Below are positions 1 through 10,248 of a DNA stretch of 48,095 nt, one piece after another. This DNA is from an uncultured Myxococcaceae bacterium (GTDB lineage Bacteria; Myxococcota_A; Polyangia; Polyangiales; Ga0077539). Position numbers and translations under genes: made by a program. Within the stretch, counting starts at the first letter, position 1. Each line of letters opens with the position of its first letter. The stretch lies in the NCBI GenBank assembly GCA_945952225.1, contig CAMFHP010000063.1, forward strand, positions 1 to 48,095, given 5' to 3'. The notes beneath the pieces were generated by a model that saw only the letters and a list, made by a program, of their open reading frames with translations, did not search any database and was not told the DNA's origin.

Positions 1-409
1 CACACACACCCGAGAGGTAGCGCCATCCGAGTCCGTCGTGCTCGAAGTCGGAGCACTCGGCGAAGCTCAGGTCGCGACCCTTCAGAAACACCTTCGCCAC
101 GAACAGCACGCGCGCGAGACCGTCGCCATCGGGCGCCTGCTCGTCGAGCACGGTGAGCCCCAGGAAGCGCTGTCGTTCGGCAGCGTCGCGGAGGCTCGCG
201 AGGCCGCGCGCTTCGGGTTGCGCGCGGTCGGGATGGTCGCGGTGCAGCGTGCGCCAGAGGTAGGCCGCGTGTCGCTTCGCGAAGGCGCTGTAGCGCGAGC
301 GCATGAGGGCGCCCGCGGTGGGGGCCTCGCGTTCGCCGCGGTGGTAGACGCCGCAGCACTGGGCATAGCTGCGCGAGGCGCCGCAGGGGCACGGATCGGC
401 GTGGCTCAT
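1..409 (-). CDS. YchJ-family SEC-C motif protein (partial, 3' end outside window)
   Basis: The reading frame runs from ATG at 407-409 to the left edge without a stop, so the last part of the protein is missing; 136 codons are visible. The N-terminus carries a SEC-C zinc motif (C7-P-C9-G, then C18-C19), followed by the YchJ/UPF0225-type stretch with LMRSRYSAFAKR and a YLWRTLH segment. These proteins are small zinc-motif proteins of NTF2-like fold with no firmly established reaction. The start codon overlaps the stop of the upstream oxygenase gene as ATGA (406-409), so translation is probably coupled. It is the last visible gene of a four-gene unit. Family assignment is strong; its role here is unknown. 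Confidence 0.85.
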   Translation of the reverse strand, partial: MSHADPCPCGASRSYAQCCGVYHRGEREAPTAGALMRSRYSAFAKRHAAYLWRTLHRDHPDRAQPEARGLASLRDAAERQRFLGLTVLDEQAPDGDGLARVLFVAKVFLKGRDLSFAECSDFEHDGLGWRYLSGVC

Positions 410-1584
410 GGTGCGGGGCGAACCTCGGGCATCGAGAAGCCCGCGGGCGTGCCGCGGAGCGCGGTGGCCGTGACCTCGTGCCAGTAGCGACGGCCCGCTT
501 CGAAGGCCAGACGCTCGACGGGCGGGAGCGCGCGGAGGCGTCCGAGGGCCTCGGCGTTCACGCGGCGGAACACGTCGATCGCGTGCCGCCAGCGCGAGCG
601 GGGAAAGCCCAGATGGTCGGCGTACTCGTCGCCGATGAGGTGGCGCGAGAGCGCGTAGCCGAAGGCGATGCGGGCCTCGGCGGCGTCGGTCTCGCGGCCG
701 GGACGCGCGCCGATGCGGCCGCTCTCCATGAGCGCGCGGGCGAGGGCGCGGGCGTCGTCGTCGGGCGGGTCCTGCGTGGTCGAGAGGAGGTTCCAGAGCG
801 CGTCGCACTCGTCGCGCGTGGCGCACAGGAGCTCTGCGTCGACGCCGAGCAGGTAGCCCGCGTAGCGCCAGAGGTGGAGAAAGTCCGAGACCTCCTGCGC
901 CGACATCTCGTGCCCGAGTTTTTCGAGCCCCTCGACCACCACCGACGAGAACAGAAGCATCGTGCCCGCCGAGTCGGCCTGGTTGATCGGAACGCCCCAC
1001 GCGTCGAGGTTCCACCGCGGCGAGCGCAGCAATCCGCGGCGCACCGAGGCGTGCATCAGCCGCACCTTCACGCATGCGCGAAAGCCGTCGCCGCGCCGTC
1101 GCATCTCGCCCGGCAACGACACCACCTCGACGAAGCGACTGGTCTCCGCAAGGCGCCGCGGAACGTCGTCGGCGAGGCGTCCGCTGAACATCAGGGGCTT
1201 GTTGCCCGCGGGGGAGCAGTACCCCGCCACGAGCGACATCGCGCCGAGCACCAGACCGCCCAGCAGGCCCGATTCGAGGAACGCGCGACCGCCGCGCTCC
1301 ACGCGGCCGTGATCGACCCAGAACGGCACGTGGTCGAGCTGCGCGAAGAGCGCCCGCAGCGCGTCGGGCGCCTCGGGCACCGCGTCGATTCCCTCGCGGA
1401 GCGCGCGGTCGACGAGCGCGTCACGGGCCTCACGGGGGAGCGTCGAAAGTGAGTCGACGGCCGCGTCGGCGAGGGGATCGCCCGCGAGAAAGAACCGTCC
1501 GAATCGGTCGACGCGTTCGCCGTGGCGCAGGCGCGCGGCGTCGAGCTTCACATAGCGCGTGGGGGCCTTCATCACAGACACCAT
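406..1584 (-). CDS. MpaB/Lcp-family oxygenase (DUF2236)
   Basis: A 392-residue protein of the DUF2236 family, which includes fungal mpaB and the rubber oxygenase Lcp. These are mostly helical proteins and, in Lcp, bind haem b through a histidine. The family signature is visible: LAETSRFVEVV near 145-155, then VKVRLMHASVR with His178 in the place of the Lcp haem ligand, then INQADSAGTMLLFS near 200. There is no signal peptide. It lies 29 bp after a [2Fe-2S] ferredoxin gene and overlaps the YchJ gene by 4 bp. The substrate is unknown; a small-molecule or lipid oxidation fed by the ferredoxin is inference. The start may instead be the second Met, 12 bp downstream; neither has a convincing ribosome-binding site. 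Confidence 0.85.
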   Translation of the reverse strand: MVSVMKAPTRYVKLDAARLRHGERVDRFGRFFLAGDPLADAAVDSLSTLPREARDALVDRALREGIDAVPEAPDALRALFAQLDHVPFWVDHGRVERGGRAFLESGLLGGLVLGAMSLVAGYCSPAGNKPLMFSGRLADDVPRRLAETSRFVEVVSLPGEMRRRGDGFRACVKVRLMHASVRRGLLRSPRWNLDAWGVPINQADSAGTMLLFSSVVVEGLEKLGHEMSAQEVSDFLHLWRYAGYLLGVDAELLCATRDECDALWNLLSTTQDPPDDDARALARALMESGRIGARPGRETDAAEARIAFGYALSRHLIGDEYADHLGFPRSRWRHAIDVFRRVNAEALGRLRALPPVERLAFEAGRRYWHEVTATALRGTPAGFSMPEVRPAP

Positions 1585-1613
1585 AGGGGCGCTTCAGGGC
1601 GCGTGGAACACGG

Positions 1614-1910
1614 TCAAAGCACCACGCGGAGACGCACCGTTCCTTCGCCCGGTTGGATGCGCAACTGGCACGCGAGGCGCACCGTCGGCGGATCACGGAA
1701 CACGCCCTCGGTGAGCTGGAGCTCATCGTCGTCGGCAGGCTCACATCGCTCGATGCCCTCGGTCACCTCGACGCGGCACACCCCGCAGTTCGCATGGCGA
1801 CACGCGAAGCGCAGCCCCGTCATGAAGTGCTCGTCGGCCAGGTCGACCACGCGCGCGCCGTCGGGCACGTCGAGCTCGAAGCGGGTGCGTTCGAAGACCA
1901 CGCGCGGCAT
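1614..1910 (-). CDS. Plant-type [2Fe-2S] ferredoxin
   Basis: A 98-residue protein with the four cluster ligands in the plant-type ferredoxin pattern: C37-x4-C42-x2-C45 (in ACRHANCGVC) and C81 (LACQL). It is a soluble one-electron carrier with no other domain. It starts 3 bp after the stop of the large repeat lipoprotein and is followed after 29 bp by an MpaB-type oxygenase. The natural inference is that it supplies electrons to that enzyme. No reductase gene is visible in the window. Confidence 0.92.
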   Translation of the reverse strand: MPRVVFERTRFELDVPDGARVVDLADEHFMTGLRFACRHANCGVCRVEVTEGIERCEPADDDELQLTEGVFRDPPTVRLACQLRIQPGEGTVRLRVVL

Positions 1911-1913
1911 CGC

Positions 1914-4850
1914 TCAGAGCCCCGTGTCGCCGGTGCCGTCGATGCCGAAGCCCCGCTCGCTCGGCGCCTCGGGATGGATCCGCTGCGTCCACGCGCGGTC
2001 ATCGCCCTCGGGCGCCATCGTGACCGTCGGCCGTCGGTACGTGTCGCGCCCGCCGCCGTCGAGAAAGAGCCCCACCGTCGGCCGCGTGAGCCGCCCCATG
2101 TCGGTGAGCGTCTCGAGCGCCGCGTTGCCGAGCGTGAGCGCCGACGCGGCCTCGTAGAGGTCATCGCCGCCCTCGTCGGCGAAGATCCCCGCGCCGTTCG
2201 CATTGCCCGCACCGAGCGCGAGGTTGGGCACGCCGTAGGTGTCGGCTTCACGTCCGAGCCCGAGGAGGATGCCCAGCGAGAAGTCGTGGCCCGCGCCGCC
2301 GGTCATGTTCTGCCGCGTGGCGTCCATGTTGTGCGTGTCGCGTCCGCCGCCGTCGACGAGGGCCGCGAACGCGAAGTGCGCCGCGCCGCCCTGCGTGTAC
2401 CAGCGCCCGTCGTAGCGGTCGTCGCCGGCGCCGTCGAGGAGCAGCCCCATGCCGCCCCAGTAGCCCGTGGCCGTGCCGAAGATCGCCGAGGCGTATCGGT
2501 CGTCGCCCGCGCGATCGCGCAGGATGCCCAGGCCGCCCGACATGTTCGTGCGGTCGGCGAAGGCGTCGCCGCGGCGTCCGAAGCCCGCGCCCTGCGAGAA
2601 GCTCGCGTTGACGGTCATGTCTTGCGCCGAGGGGTAGAGCACCGGCGTGCGCTTCGCGTCGTACACGTCGCCGCCGTCGCGGTCGTAGAGCGTCGCCGCG
2701 CCCTGTACGTAGGCGAATCCCTGCGCGTAGGCCCACGCGGTGTAACGGTCGCTCCCCGCCGCGTCGACGAGGGCCGCCACGCCCGCCACGGATGCGCCCT
2801 GTCCGCCGGCTTCGAGGGTGTACTCGTCGTCGCCGCCGTCGTCGTAGAGCCCGCCCACGCCGAGCGCCGCGAAGCCCTGTGACATGCGCAGCGAGCGGTA
2901 GCGGTCGTTGCCTCCGCCGAGGTCGTAGAGCAGCGCGGTGCCGAGGCGCGCGCTCCCCTGACGGCCGGTGCGCGAGAACGAGGGCGTGGTGCTTCCTGCG
3001 CGGAGGCGTCCGTCGCGGTCGCTCGGCAGGAGCTCGGGCGTGTCGAAGGTCGAGGGCACCTCGGGGTAGCCGTACGTGTCGGCGCCCGCGAGGTCGACGA
3101 GCACGCTCACGGGCGTGGCCGCGTCGACGTTCGAAGCGACGGGCGCGGTGTACGTGTCGTCGCCGCCGAGGTCGAGCACGAGCAGCGTGCGGGCCGCGTC
3201 CGACGGGGTGTAACGGTGTGCAGCGCCGTCGCGCACGATCACACGACCGAGGGGCGTGTCGAGGTCGAGCGAGGGGCCCATCACGTTGCGCAGCGCGCTC
3301 CAGTCGATGGACTCGATGGTGCGCGCAAGGCGCAGCGACGCTTCCATGGGGAGCTGCACGTCGCCGAGGAGCATTCCGAGGTCGAAGGCCTGGGTGAAGT
3401 CCGCGCGCTCGTTCACGCTCGCCGCGGGCAGCACGAGATGCGGCGCGATGGACCACAGCCGCGCGCGCTCGCTCTCGTCCGTCGCGAAGGGCAGTCCGCG
3501 GTCGCGTGCGCGGGCGGCCTCCACGGCGGCGGACACGATGCGCGCGGTGCCCACGGTGAGCCCCGCGGGCCACGACGACACCGCGCTCGTGAGCTGCGCG
3601 CGGTCGACGGTGGCGCCGGTCTGCGCGAGCGCGTCGGCGAGGGCAGACGTGCCGTCCGACGGAGCGGGCGCGGGCGAGGGAACGGTCCATCGCGTGGTGC
3701 TCCCGTCGGTGCGGAGCGAGGCCGTGGCGGCGAGGGCGCCGGAGAGCGTCGACGACGCGGCGTCGAGCGCGGGGCCCATCGCGCGGGCCCATCGCGCGCC
3801 GTAGAGCCAGTCGCGGTGCACGCGGTCGAAGATCGGCAGGCGGAACCGATCGCGCGACACGTTCAACGGAAACGCGTCGAGGTTCGCGATGGGGAACGTG
3901 AGGTTGCAGCGCGACCATGCGGGCGTTCCCTGGGCGAGCGCGCGGTCGAGGAGCGCATCGCGCGGACCCGCCGCGCAGGCGCAGTCGTCGGGCACACAGC
4001 GCATTCCGCGGTCGCCGAGCGCGAGACAGCGCGCGCCCGCACCGCACGCCGCGTCGTCGGCGCACGCCACGGTGCAGAAGCCCCGCGTGATCGTGGCGTC
4101 GACGCCCGTCGCACATTCGAGGCCCGTGGCGCAGGCGTTCATCGCGTCGCAGGGCGCGCCGACGCCGCGCGCGTTGACAGCCTTCACGCCGCACACGTCG
4201 GGGCCGAAGCGGTCGTCGGGCACGCACGCCGTCGTGAGGGCTCCGTCGCGCGTGCGCACCGGGAGGCACCGTCGCAGCCCCTCTTCGCAGTCCGCGTCGC
4301 GCGCGCAGGGCGGCAGGCACACGACCCCGGCGCGGCCGCGCACGGCCTCGGTGCGGTTCAGGTCGGCGCACACGGAATAGCGCCCGGTGCATCCATCGGC
4401 GGGGCACGCGGTGGCGCGTCGCGAGGTGGCGGGCACACACGACTCCGTGGGCGTGCAGAGCAGGTCGCCGGTGGCGTCGTCTTCGCGGCACGTCGCGGGC
4501 ACGGGCGCATCGCACGGCGCACCCGCGGAAGCGCACGCGGTCAGGCAGTGGCGCACGCCGGGCTGGTTGGTCGCGTCGAAGGGCACGCAGCGCCCGCCCG
4601 CACCGCACTCGCTGTCGTAGAGGCACGTCGAGCAGGTGCGCGGCGGCGGTGGAGGACGCAGCACGTCGGCGCTGCTCGCATCGGACGCATCGACGAGGTC
4701 GGGCGCGGCGTCGGCCACGTCGTCGGACGCGCGATCCTCGGTCGCATCGGGGCGGTCTGCGGTGGCGTCGAGGGGCGAGGGCTGCGGGGCACTCGAACAC
4801 GCGAGGGCCGTCATCGCGAGGGCCGCACAGAGGCTATGAAGGCGCTTCAC
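1914..4850 (-). CDS. Large secreted lipoprotein with Cys-rich N-half and GxDxY repeats
   Basis: A 978-residue protein with a type II signal peptide (lipobox LAC at C18) and an Asp/Ala-rich linker to about residue 70. A Cys-rich region follows, to about residue 310, with many CxxDxxC-like loops such as ECGAGGRCVP. A middle region without recognisable motif comes next. The C-terminal half has about a dozen spaced repeats of the type GGDDTY, AGADTY, GGNDRY, GGDDEY, AGDDRY and GGRDTY, each followed by a small-residue turn. The glycine/aspartate spacing recalls calcium-binding beta-roll (RTX-like) repeats, but the unit is longer than the 9-residue RTX nonapeptide and ends in Tyr, so calcium binding is inference. 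It heads the unit containing ferredoxin, oxygenase and YchJ protein. Probably outer-membrane-anchored and exposed. No catalytic motif seen. Confidence 0.8.
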   Translation of the reverse strand: MKRLHSLCAALAMTALACSSAPQPSPLDATADRPDATEDRASDDVADAAPDLVDASDASSADVLRPPPPPRTCSTCLYDSECGAGGRCVPFDATNQPGVRHCLTACASAGAPCDAPVPATCREDDATGDLLCTPTESCVPATSRRATACPADGCTGRYSVCADLNRTEAVRGRAGVVCLPPCARDADCEEGLRRCLPVRTRDGALTTACVPDDRFGPDVCGVKAVNARGVGAPCDAMNACATGLECATGVDATITRGFCTVACADDAACGAGARCLALGDRGMRCVPDDCACAAGPRDALLDRALAQGTPAWSRCNLTFPIANLDAFPLNVSRDRFRLPIFDRVHRDWLYGARWARAMGPALDAASSTLSGALAATASLRTDGSTTRWTVPSPAPAPSDGTSALADALAQTGATVDRAQLTSAVSSWPAGLTVGTARIVSAAVEAARARDRGLPFATDESERARLWSIAPHLVLPAASVNERADFTQAFDLGMLLGDVQLPMEASLRLARTIESIDWSALRNVMGPSLDLDTPLGRVIVRDGAAHRYTPSDAARTLLVLDLGGDDTYTAPVASNVDAATPVSVLVDLAGADTYGYPEVPSTFDTPELLPSDRDGRLRAGSTTPSFSRTGRQGSARLGTALLYDLGGGNDRYRSLRMSQGFAALGVGGLYDDGGDDEYTLEAGGQGASVAGVAALVDAAGSDRYTAWAYAQGFAYVQGAATLYDRDGGDVYDAKRTPVLYPSAQDMTVNASFSQGAGFGRRGDAFADRTNMSGGLGILRDRAGDDRYASAIFGTATGYWGGMGLLLDGAGDDRYDGRWYTQGGAAHFAFAALVDGGGRDTHNMDATRQNMTGGAGHDFSLGILLGLGREADTYGVPNLALGAGNANGAGIFADEGGDDLYEAASALTLGNAALETLTDMGRLTRPTVGLFLDGGGRDTYRRPTVTMAPEGDDRAWTQRIHPEAPSERGFGIDGTGDTGL

Positions 4851-4990
4851 AGGCGCGACGATATCGCAGCGCGCGTGTCGCGGCGCAGAGACCCGGCGCG
4901 TCGTGCGCGGTGTACGTCGCGTGCCGCCTCGGCGTGAATTGCGCGACGCGGGGATTGCTTCGCACCGCGGCTCACGGGCACCCTCCCGTC

Positions 4991-5560
4991 GTGACCTCAG
5001 ACGTCACCCCGCGACCCGATCTGGTCGCCCTCCTCGGCAGAGCCCGCGCGTGGCAGTTCGCCGTGCCCATCAGCGGCGTGGCGCTTGTCATCGTGTCGCT
5101 GTTCTCGCTCGCCTACCACGGCGAGGTGCAGCAGCAGTTTCTCGTCACCGGAGGGTTCACCGCCTTTGTGCTCACCGTGCTCGTGGTGAAGCTCACGCGG
5201 ATCTATCAGCATCGCCTCGAAGGCGAGATCGCGCGGCGCGAGGCGGCGGAGCGCGCGCACACCGACCTCATCGCGCGGCTGCAGCACACGCTCGCGTTGG
5301 AGCGCGAGATCGCGGCCATGCGCGTGCGTGAAGAGAAGCTCCGCACGCTGCGGCTCACGATGTCGAAGGTGCAGCACCACCTCAACAACCTCGCGAACAA
5401 CCTTCAGCTCGTGGAGGTCGAGTACGAGCACGCGCGCTCGCTCTCGCCCGAGACCCTCGACGCGCTCCACTCGGCGGTGCACGAGAGCGCCCACGAAATG
5501 TCGGCGCTCGCCGAGGTCGAAGACCCGTTCAACGAAGAGTCGTTCCGCGTGAAGGTCTGA
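4991..5560 (+). CDS. Membrane protein with coiled coil and DHp-like helix pair, no kinase ATPase domain
   Basis: The chosen GTG start gives 189 residues; the open frame extends further upstream, but that part runs through the divergent lipoprotein gene. Two membrane helices are visible (about 22-42 and 49-68), then a coiled coil (about 72-122). The segment MSKVQHHLNNLANNLQLVEV and the following helix resemble the dimerisation/phosphotransfer helices of a histidine kinase, with H129/H130 where a phospho-accepting His would lie. The protein ends about 50 residues later, so no HATPase domain is present. It could be a phosphotransfer protein, an interaction partner of another kinase, or a pseudo-kinase remnant. 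The start codon is uncertain because no clear ribosome-binding site precedes it. Confidence 0.65.
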   Translation: MTSDVTPRPDLVALLGRARAWQFAVPISGVALVIVSLFSLAYHGEVQQQFLVTGGFTAFVLTVLVVKLTRIYQHRLEGEIARREAAERAHTDLIARLQHTLALEREIAAMRVREEKLRTLRLTMSKVQHHLNNLANNLQLVEVEYEHARSLSPETLDALHSAVHESAHEMSALAEVEDPFNEESFRVKV

Positions 5561-5710
5561 CGCCGCATCTCGGGGCGTCGGGGGGCGGCGCGTGGAGTCG
5601 AAGGTTCGGGGGGCGTCGTGGCGCGGAGTTCGTGCGCGGCGGGGCTTCCGCACGGCCGAGCTCGGCGTCTACACTGGGCGGAGATGACGGAGTGAGCGTC
5701 TCCCGACGCG

Positions 5711-5720
5711 AGGAGGAGGG
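5711..5720 (+). promoter_or_regulatory. Ribosome-binding site deciding the kinase start
   Basis: The run AGGAGGAGGG sits 4 bp before GTG at 5725. It is the only strong Shine-Dalgarno sequence near the beginning of this frame, so it favours this GTG over the GTGs at 5632 and 5692. Confidence 0.65.
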
Positions 5721-5724
5721 GCGT

Positions 5725-7166
<1,442 letters not shown>

Positions 7167-7170
<4 letters not shown>

Positions 7171-8264
7171 GACGTGCGATGCCGTGGTGTCTTGCGATTC
7201 TGTTCGCCGCGCCGTCGGCACGCGCGCAGTCCGCGTGCGCTGACGCCCAGTCGCGACTCGATCGTGCGCGGCCGCTCATGTTCGGAACCGCGCCGGATTT
7301 TCCCCTCGCCGCGCGCATCCTTCGCGAGGCTTTCGCGTTGTGCCCGTCGGACCGACTGCTCGAAGCGCACTACGGCCTCGCGCTCTCGCAGAGCGACGCG
7401 CCGCTCGACGCGGAGGTGCACCTGCAACGTGTGCTGGTCGCGATGTCATCGCAGAACCTCGGGCTCACCGAACGTGAGCGCTCGTGGGTCGTCGAACGCC
7501 GCGCTGCGCTCGAAGAGTCGCTGCGACTGGTACAGGGGAGGCTCGGCAGCCTCCGCGTGGTCGTGCGCGACGGCGTGCAGGCGACGTTGGAAATCGACAA
7601 CGGTTCGCGCGTCGCGCTGCCTTCCGCAGACCCGGTTCGTGTGCTCGCGGGCGATGTGACCTTCACCGTGCGCGCGCCGGGGCACGTGCCCGTCACCCGC
7701 GTCGTGCACGTCGAACACGACGACGTGACCGTGCAGGAGATCACCCTCGACGCGGAGCCTCCGCCTGCGCCCGTCGCAGCGCCCGCGCCCGTGGTGCTGC
7801 GCGTGCCCGAGGTGCTCCATCGCACGGTGCGTCCGTCGCCGATGCGCACCGCGGGATGGATCACCGCGGGCGTCGGCGCTGCGAGTCTCGTGGCGGGCGT
7901 GGGCGTGTGGATCGCGACGGCCCTCGACGCCGACCGCGTGCGCGGCGCGACGCTCTCCAGCGCAGACCCCGACCTGCGCGCGTGGGCCAACGTGTCGTAC
8001 GCGATGGGAGGCGCGGGCGATCCCTGCACGAGCACCGCGGGCAGCGTCGAGGATCGCAACACCGTGCGCCAGCTCTGCGCGCAGAACGACACGATGCGCG
8101 CGTTCGCGTACGGACTCGGCATCGCGGGCCTCGCCGCCACGGCCACGGGGCTCGTGCTTGCGCTCACCTCACACGATCGAATCGAGGAGCGCCGCGAACG
8201 GCTGACGGTCTCGGTGGCGGCCACACCGACGAGCGCGGGGGCGAGCGTGGCGGTTCCGTTCTGA
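7167..8264 (+). CDS. Secreted/membrane protein with PEGA-like domain
   Basis: A 365-residue protein. It has a signal peptide ending near ARAQS, and a helical region (about 30-125) that could hold TPR-like repeats. A beta-rich PEGA-like segment follows (about 130-200, containing GSLRVVVRDG and RAPGHVPVTRVV). A Pro/Ala linker and two C-terminal membrane helices (GWITAGVGAASLVAGVGVW and GIAGLAATATGLVLAL) complete it. This layout is common next to kinases in myxobacterial genomes. It is translationally coupled to the preceding kinase, and a role as its extracytoplasmic partner or target is inference. Confidence 0.7.
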
Positions 8265-8292
8265 ACGTGCTCGGGGCGAGAGGGGGAGCGCG

Positions 8293-9126
8293 ATGATGCG
8301 ACGAACGATCTGGCGGGAGGCGATGATGGTGTGGGCGCTCGGCGCGTGCGCGCTCCCCGCAGCGGCGAACCCCGGCGTTCCGCACGATGACGCCGCGGTC
8401 GATGTGGCCACCGAGGCCGTCGACGATGTGCTCCGTGACGCCTTCGCGGAGCCCGTCGACGAGGGTCCCGCGCCGCTCGTGTGCGGTGAAGGATCGGCGC
8501 GCTGCCAGGCCAACGGCGGATGTGTCTCGCTCGCGAGCGACAACCTTCACTGCGGTGCCTGCAACACCGCCTGCGCGGGCGGCACGCGCTGTCAGGACGG
8601 AGGCTGCGTTCGCACCTGTTCCGAGGGCTACGCGGAGTGTGGCGGGCGCTGCGTACGCCTCGCGGACGACAGCGCGAACTGCGGCGCATGCGGGACCGTG
8701 TGCGCCGAGGGCTTCGTGTGTCGCGACGGTGGCTGCCAGTGCCCCGCGGGGAGCGTGAACTGCGGCGGCGTGTGCGTGGATCCGCAGCGGAACGCGCTCC
8801 ACTGTGGTGCGTGCGGAGTGCAATGCGGGCCCCGGCAGGCGTGCCTCGGCGGGCGGTGCGAATGCGCGTCGGGCACCGTGCGCTGCGCGTCGGGGGCGAG
8901 CTTCTACTGCACCGATGTGCTTACGGACCGGACCGCGTGCGGCGCGTGCGGGCGCGTGTGTCCTGCTGCGGCCGATCGATGCGTGAACGGCGCGTGCGTG
9001 TGCCCGCCGAACTACCGCTACTGCGAGGGGCGCAACGAGTGTCTGAACCTGAACGCGACCCCCGAGCAGCTCGCGGGGTGCGTGCCGGCGGTGACCAGCG
9101 CAGACGCGGGTGCCGACGGGGGATGA
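8293..9126 (+). CDS. Secreted Stig1-like Cys-repeat protein
   Basis: A 277-residue protein with an N-terminal signal sequence (cleavage near AAAN) and then four to five copies of a roughly 40-residue module. The module pattern is C-x-G-x-C-V-x(8)-C-G-A-C-G-x-x-C-x(5)-C-x(4)-C. It matches the stigma-specific Stig1-like repeats frequent in myxobacterial surface proteins. There is no lipobox at the N-terminus and no catalytic domain. A purine-rich GGGGGAG precedes the ATG pair at 8293/8296. It is the smallest of three Stig1-repeat genes in the window (others near 17399 and 39534). Disulfide-bonded extracellular structural or adhesive function is inference. Confidence 0.8.
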   Translation: MMRRTIWREAMMVWALGACALPAAANPGVPHDDAAVDVATEAVDDVLRDAFAEPVDEGPAPLVCGEGSARCQANGGCVSLASDNLHCGACNTACAGGTRCQDGGCVRTCSEGYAECGGRCVRLADDSANCGACGTVCAEGFVCRDGGCQCPAGSVNCGGVCVDPQRNALHCGACGVQCGPRQACLGGRCECASGTVRCASGASFYCTDVLTDRTACGACGRVCPAAADRCVNGACVCPPNYRYCEGRNECLNLNATPEQLAGCVPAVTSADAGADGG

Positions 9127-9201
9127 CCGGAGCTCCGTGGTGCGCGTGCACGGCGCGCGGCCCAACGGGCGGAGGCTGTAGCGCCCTCGAACCTTCGCCC
9201 G

Positions 9202-9207
9202 TATAGT
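9202..9207 (+). promoter_or_regulatory. Possible -10 element TATAGT before the HD-domain gene
   Basis: TATAGT lies in the 130-bp gap ahead of the GTG at 9257 and is a close match to the housekeeping -10. No good -35 is visible at the right distance, so the call is weak. Confidence 0.3.
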
Positions 9208-9256
9208 CCGCGCCCCTTTTCCGGCGACCTCCTGACGTCGCCGACCCGGAGGCACC

Positions 9257-10213
9257 GTGAATTCCACGCAGATTTCCGCGGCAACGGAGCTGTCTCCGCT
9301 GCCGGGCGACGCCCTTCTCGACCGTGCGGTGGACGCGCTCGACGCGGCCGCGCGCGCATCCGAGATCGGCGCGCTCCCTGCGGGAGTCGTGGCCGTGCCC
9401 GCCGAGGCCTATGCGCGCGTGGAGATTCCCCGCGTGCGTAGTTCGCTGGAGCGGGTGCTCATGGGGCGCCATCCCGAGGCGGGGCTCGACGCGCTGCTCG
9501 AGCTGGGCGCGCTCGATCTTCTGCTCCCCGAGGTGAAGGCCCTCGTGGGCTTCGGCGACGGCGAGTGGCGCCACAAGGACGTGTGGAAGCACACGAAGCA
9601 GGTGGTGCGTCAGGCCGTTCCGCGGACCGAGGTGCGCTGGGCCGCGCTGCTCCACGACATCGGCAAGGTGAAGACCCGTCGCATCGAGCCCAACGGCGAG
9701 GTGCACTTCTTCGGTCACGCCGAGGTGGGCGCGGCGATGTTCGATCGCATGCAGCGCCGCATCGCGCTCTTCAAGGGCGAAGACGCGCTCTCGAAGCAGG
9801 TGCGCTTTCTCATCCTCCACCACCTCCGCGCGAGCCAGTACGACGGCTCGTGGACCGACAGCGCCGTGCGTCGCTTCGCGAAGGAGATGGACGGCGGCCT
9901 CTGCGACCTGCTCGACCTCTCGCGCGCGGACATCACCACGAAGCGTCCCGAGCGCAAGAAGAAGGGCCTCGACGCCATCTCCGAGCTCGCCCGCCGCGTG
10001 CGCGAAATTCAGGAGATGGACGCGAAGATCCCGCCGCTCCCCAAGGGCGTGGGCACGGCCATCTCCGCGCGCTTCGGCATCGCGCCGTCGCCGCGCCTCG
10101 GCGAGCTCATGAAGCGCCTCAAGACCGAGGTCGAAGAGGGCCGCCTCGACGCCCAGCGCGAGTACTCGTACTACACCGACTGGCTCGTGGCCGAAGGGCT
10201 CGTCACGGTCTGA
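9257..10213 (+). CDS. HD-domain phosphohydrolase resembling the HD half of CCA-adding enzymes
   Basis: The GTG start with GGAGG 5 bp upstream gives 318 residues. The HD metal motif is visible: H112 (WKHT), H133-D134 (LLHDIGK) and H154 (GHAEVGA). The wording EWRHKDVWKHTKQV...LLHDIGKVKTR is typical of the HD region of tRNA nucleotidyltransferase/poly(A) polymerase relatives. The N-terminal nucleotidyltransferase domain with its GGxVRD and DxD motifs is absent. It therefore probably acts as a metal-dependent phosphohydrolase on nucleotides or RNA ends rather than adding CCA. Genes on both sides are unrelated in function. Confidence 0.8.
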   Translation: MNSTQISAATELSPLPGDALLDRAVDALDAAARASEIGALPAGVVAVPAEAYARVEIPRVRSSLERVLMGRHPEAGLDALLELGALDLLLPEVKALVGFGDGEWRHKDVWKHTKQVVRQAVPRTEVRWAALLHDIGKVKTRRIEPNGEVHFFGHAEVGAAMFDRMQRRIALFKGEDALSKQVRFLILHHLRASQYDGSWTDSAVRRFAKEMDGGLCDLLDLSRADITTKRPERKKKGLDAISELARRVREIQEMDAKIPPLPKGVGTAISARFGIAPSPRLGELMKRLKTEVEEGRLDAQREYSYYTDWLVAEGLVTV

Positions 10214-10235
10214 CCTCGCCGTCCTCGCGGTGCGG

Positions 10236-10241
10236 TAGTGT
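10236..10241 (+). promoter_or_regulatory. Possible -10 element placing transcription start at the start codon
   Basis: TAGTGT ends 7 bp before the GTG at 10249. A transcript begun at the usual distance would start at that codon and be leaderless; no Shine-Dalgarno sequence is present. Confidence 0.35.
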
Positions 10242-10248
10242 CCGCGCC

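Noticed and set aside
2248-4800. An 850-codon alternative frame within the large repeat lipoprotein gene
   Set aside because: Almost entirely Arg/Ala/Pro; a frame-shifted shadow of the Asp-rich real protein, which has a signal peptide and repeats.
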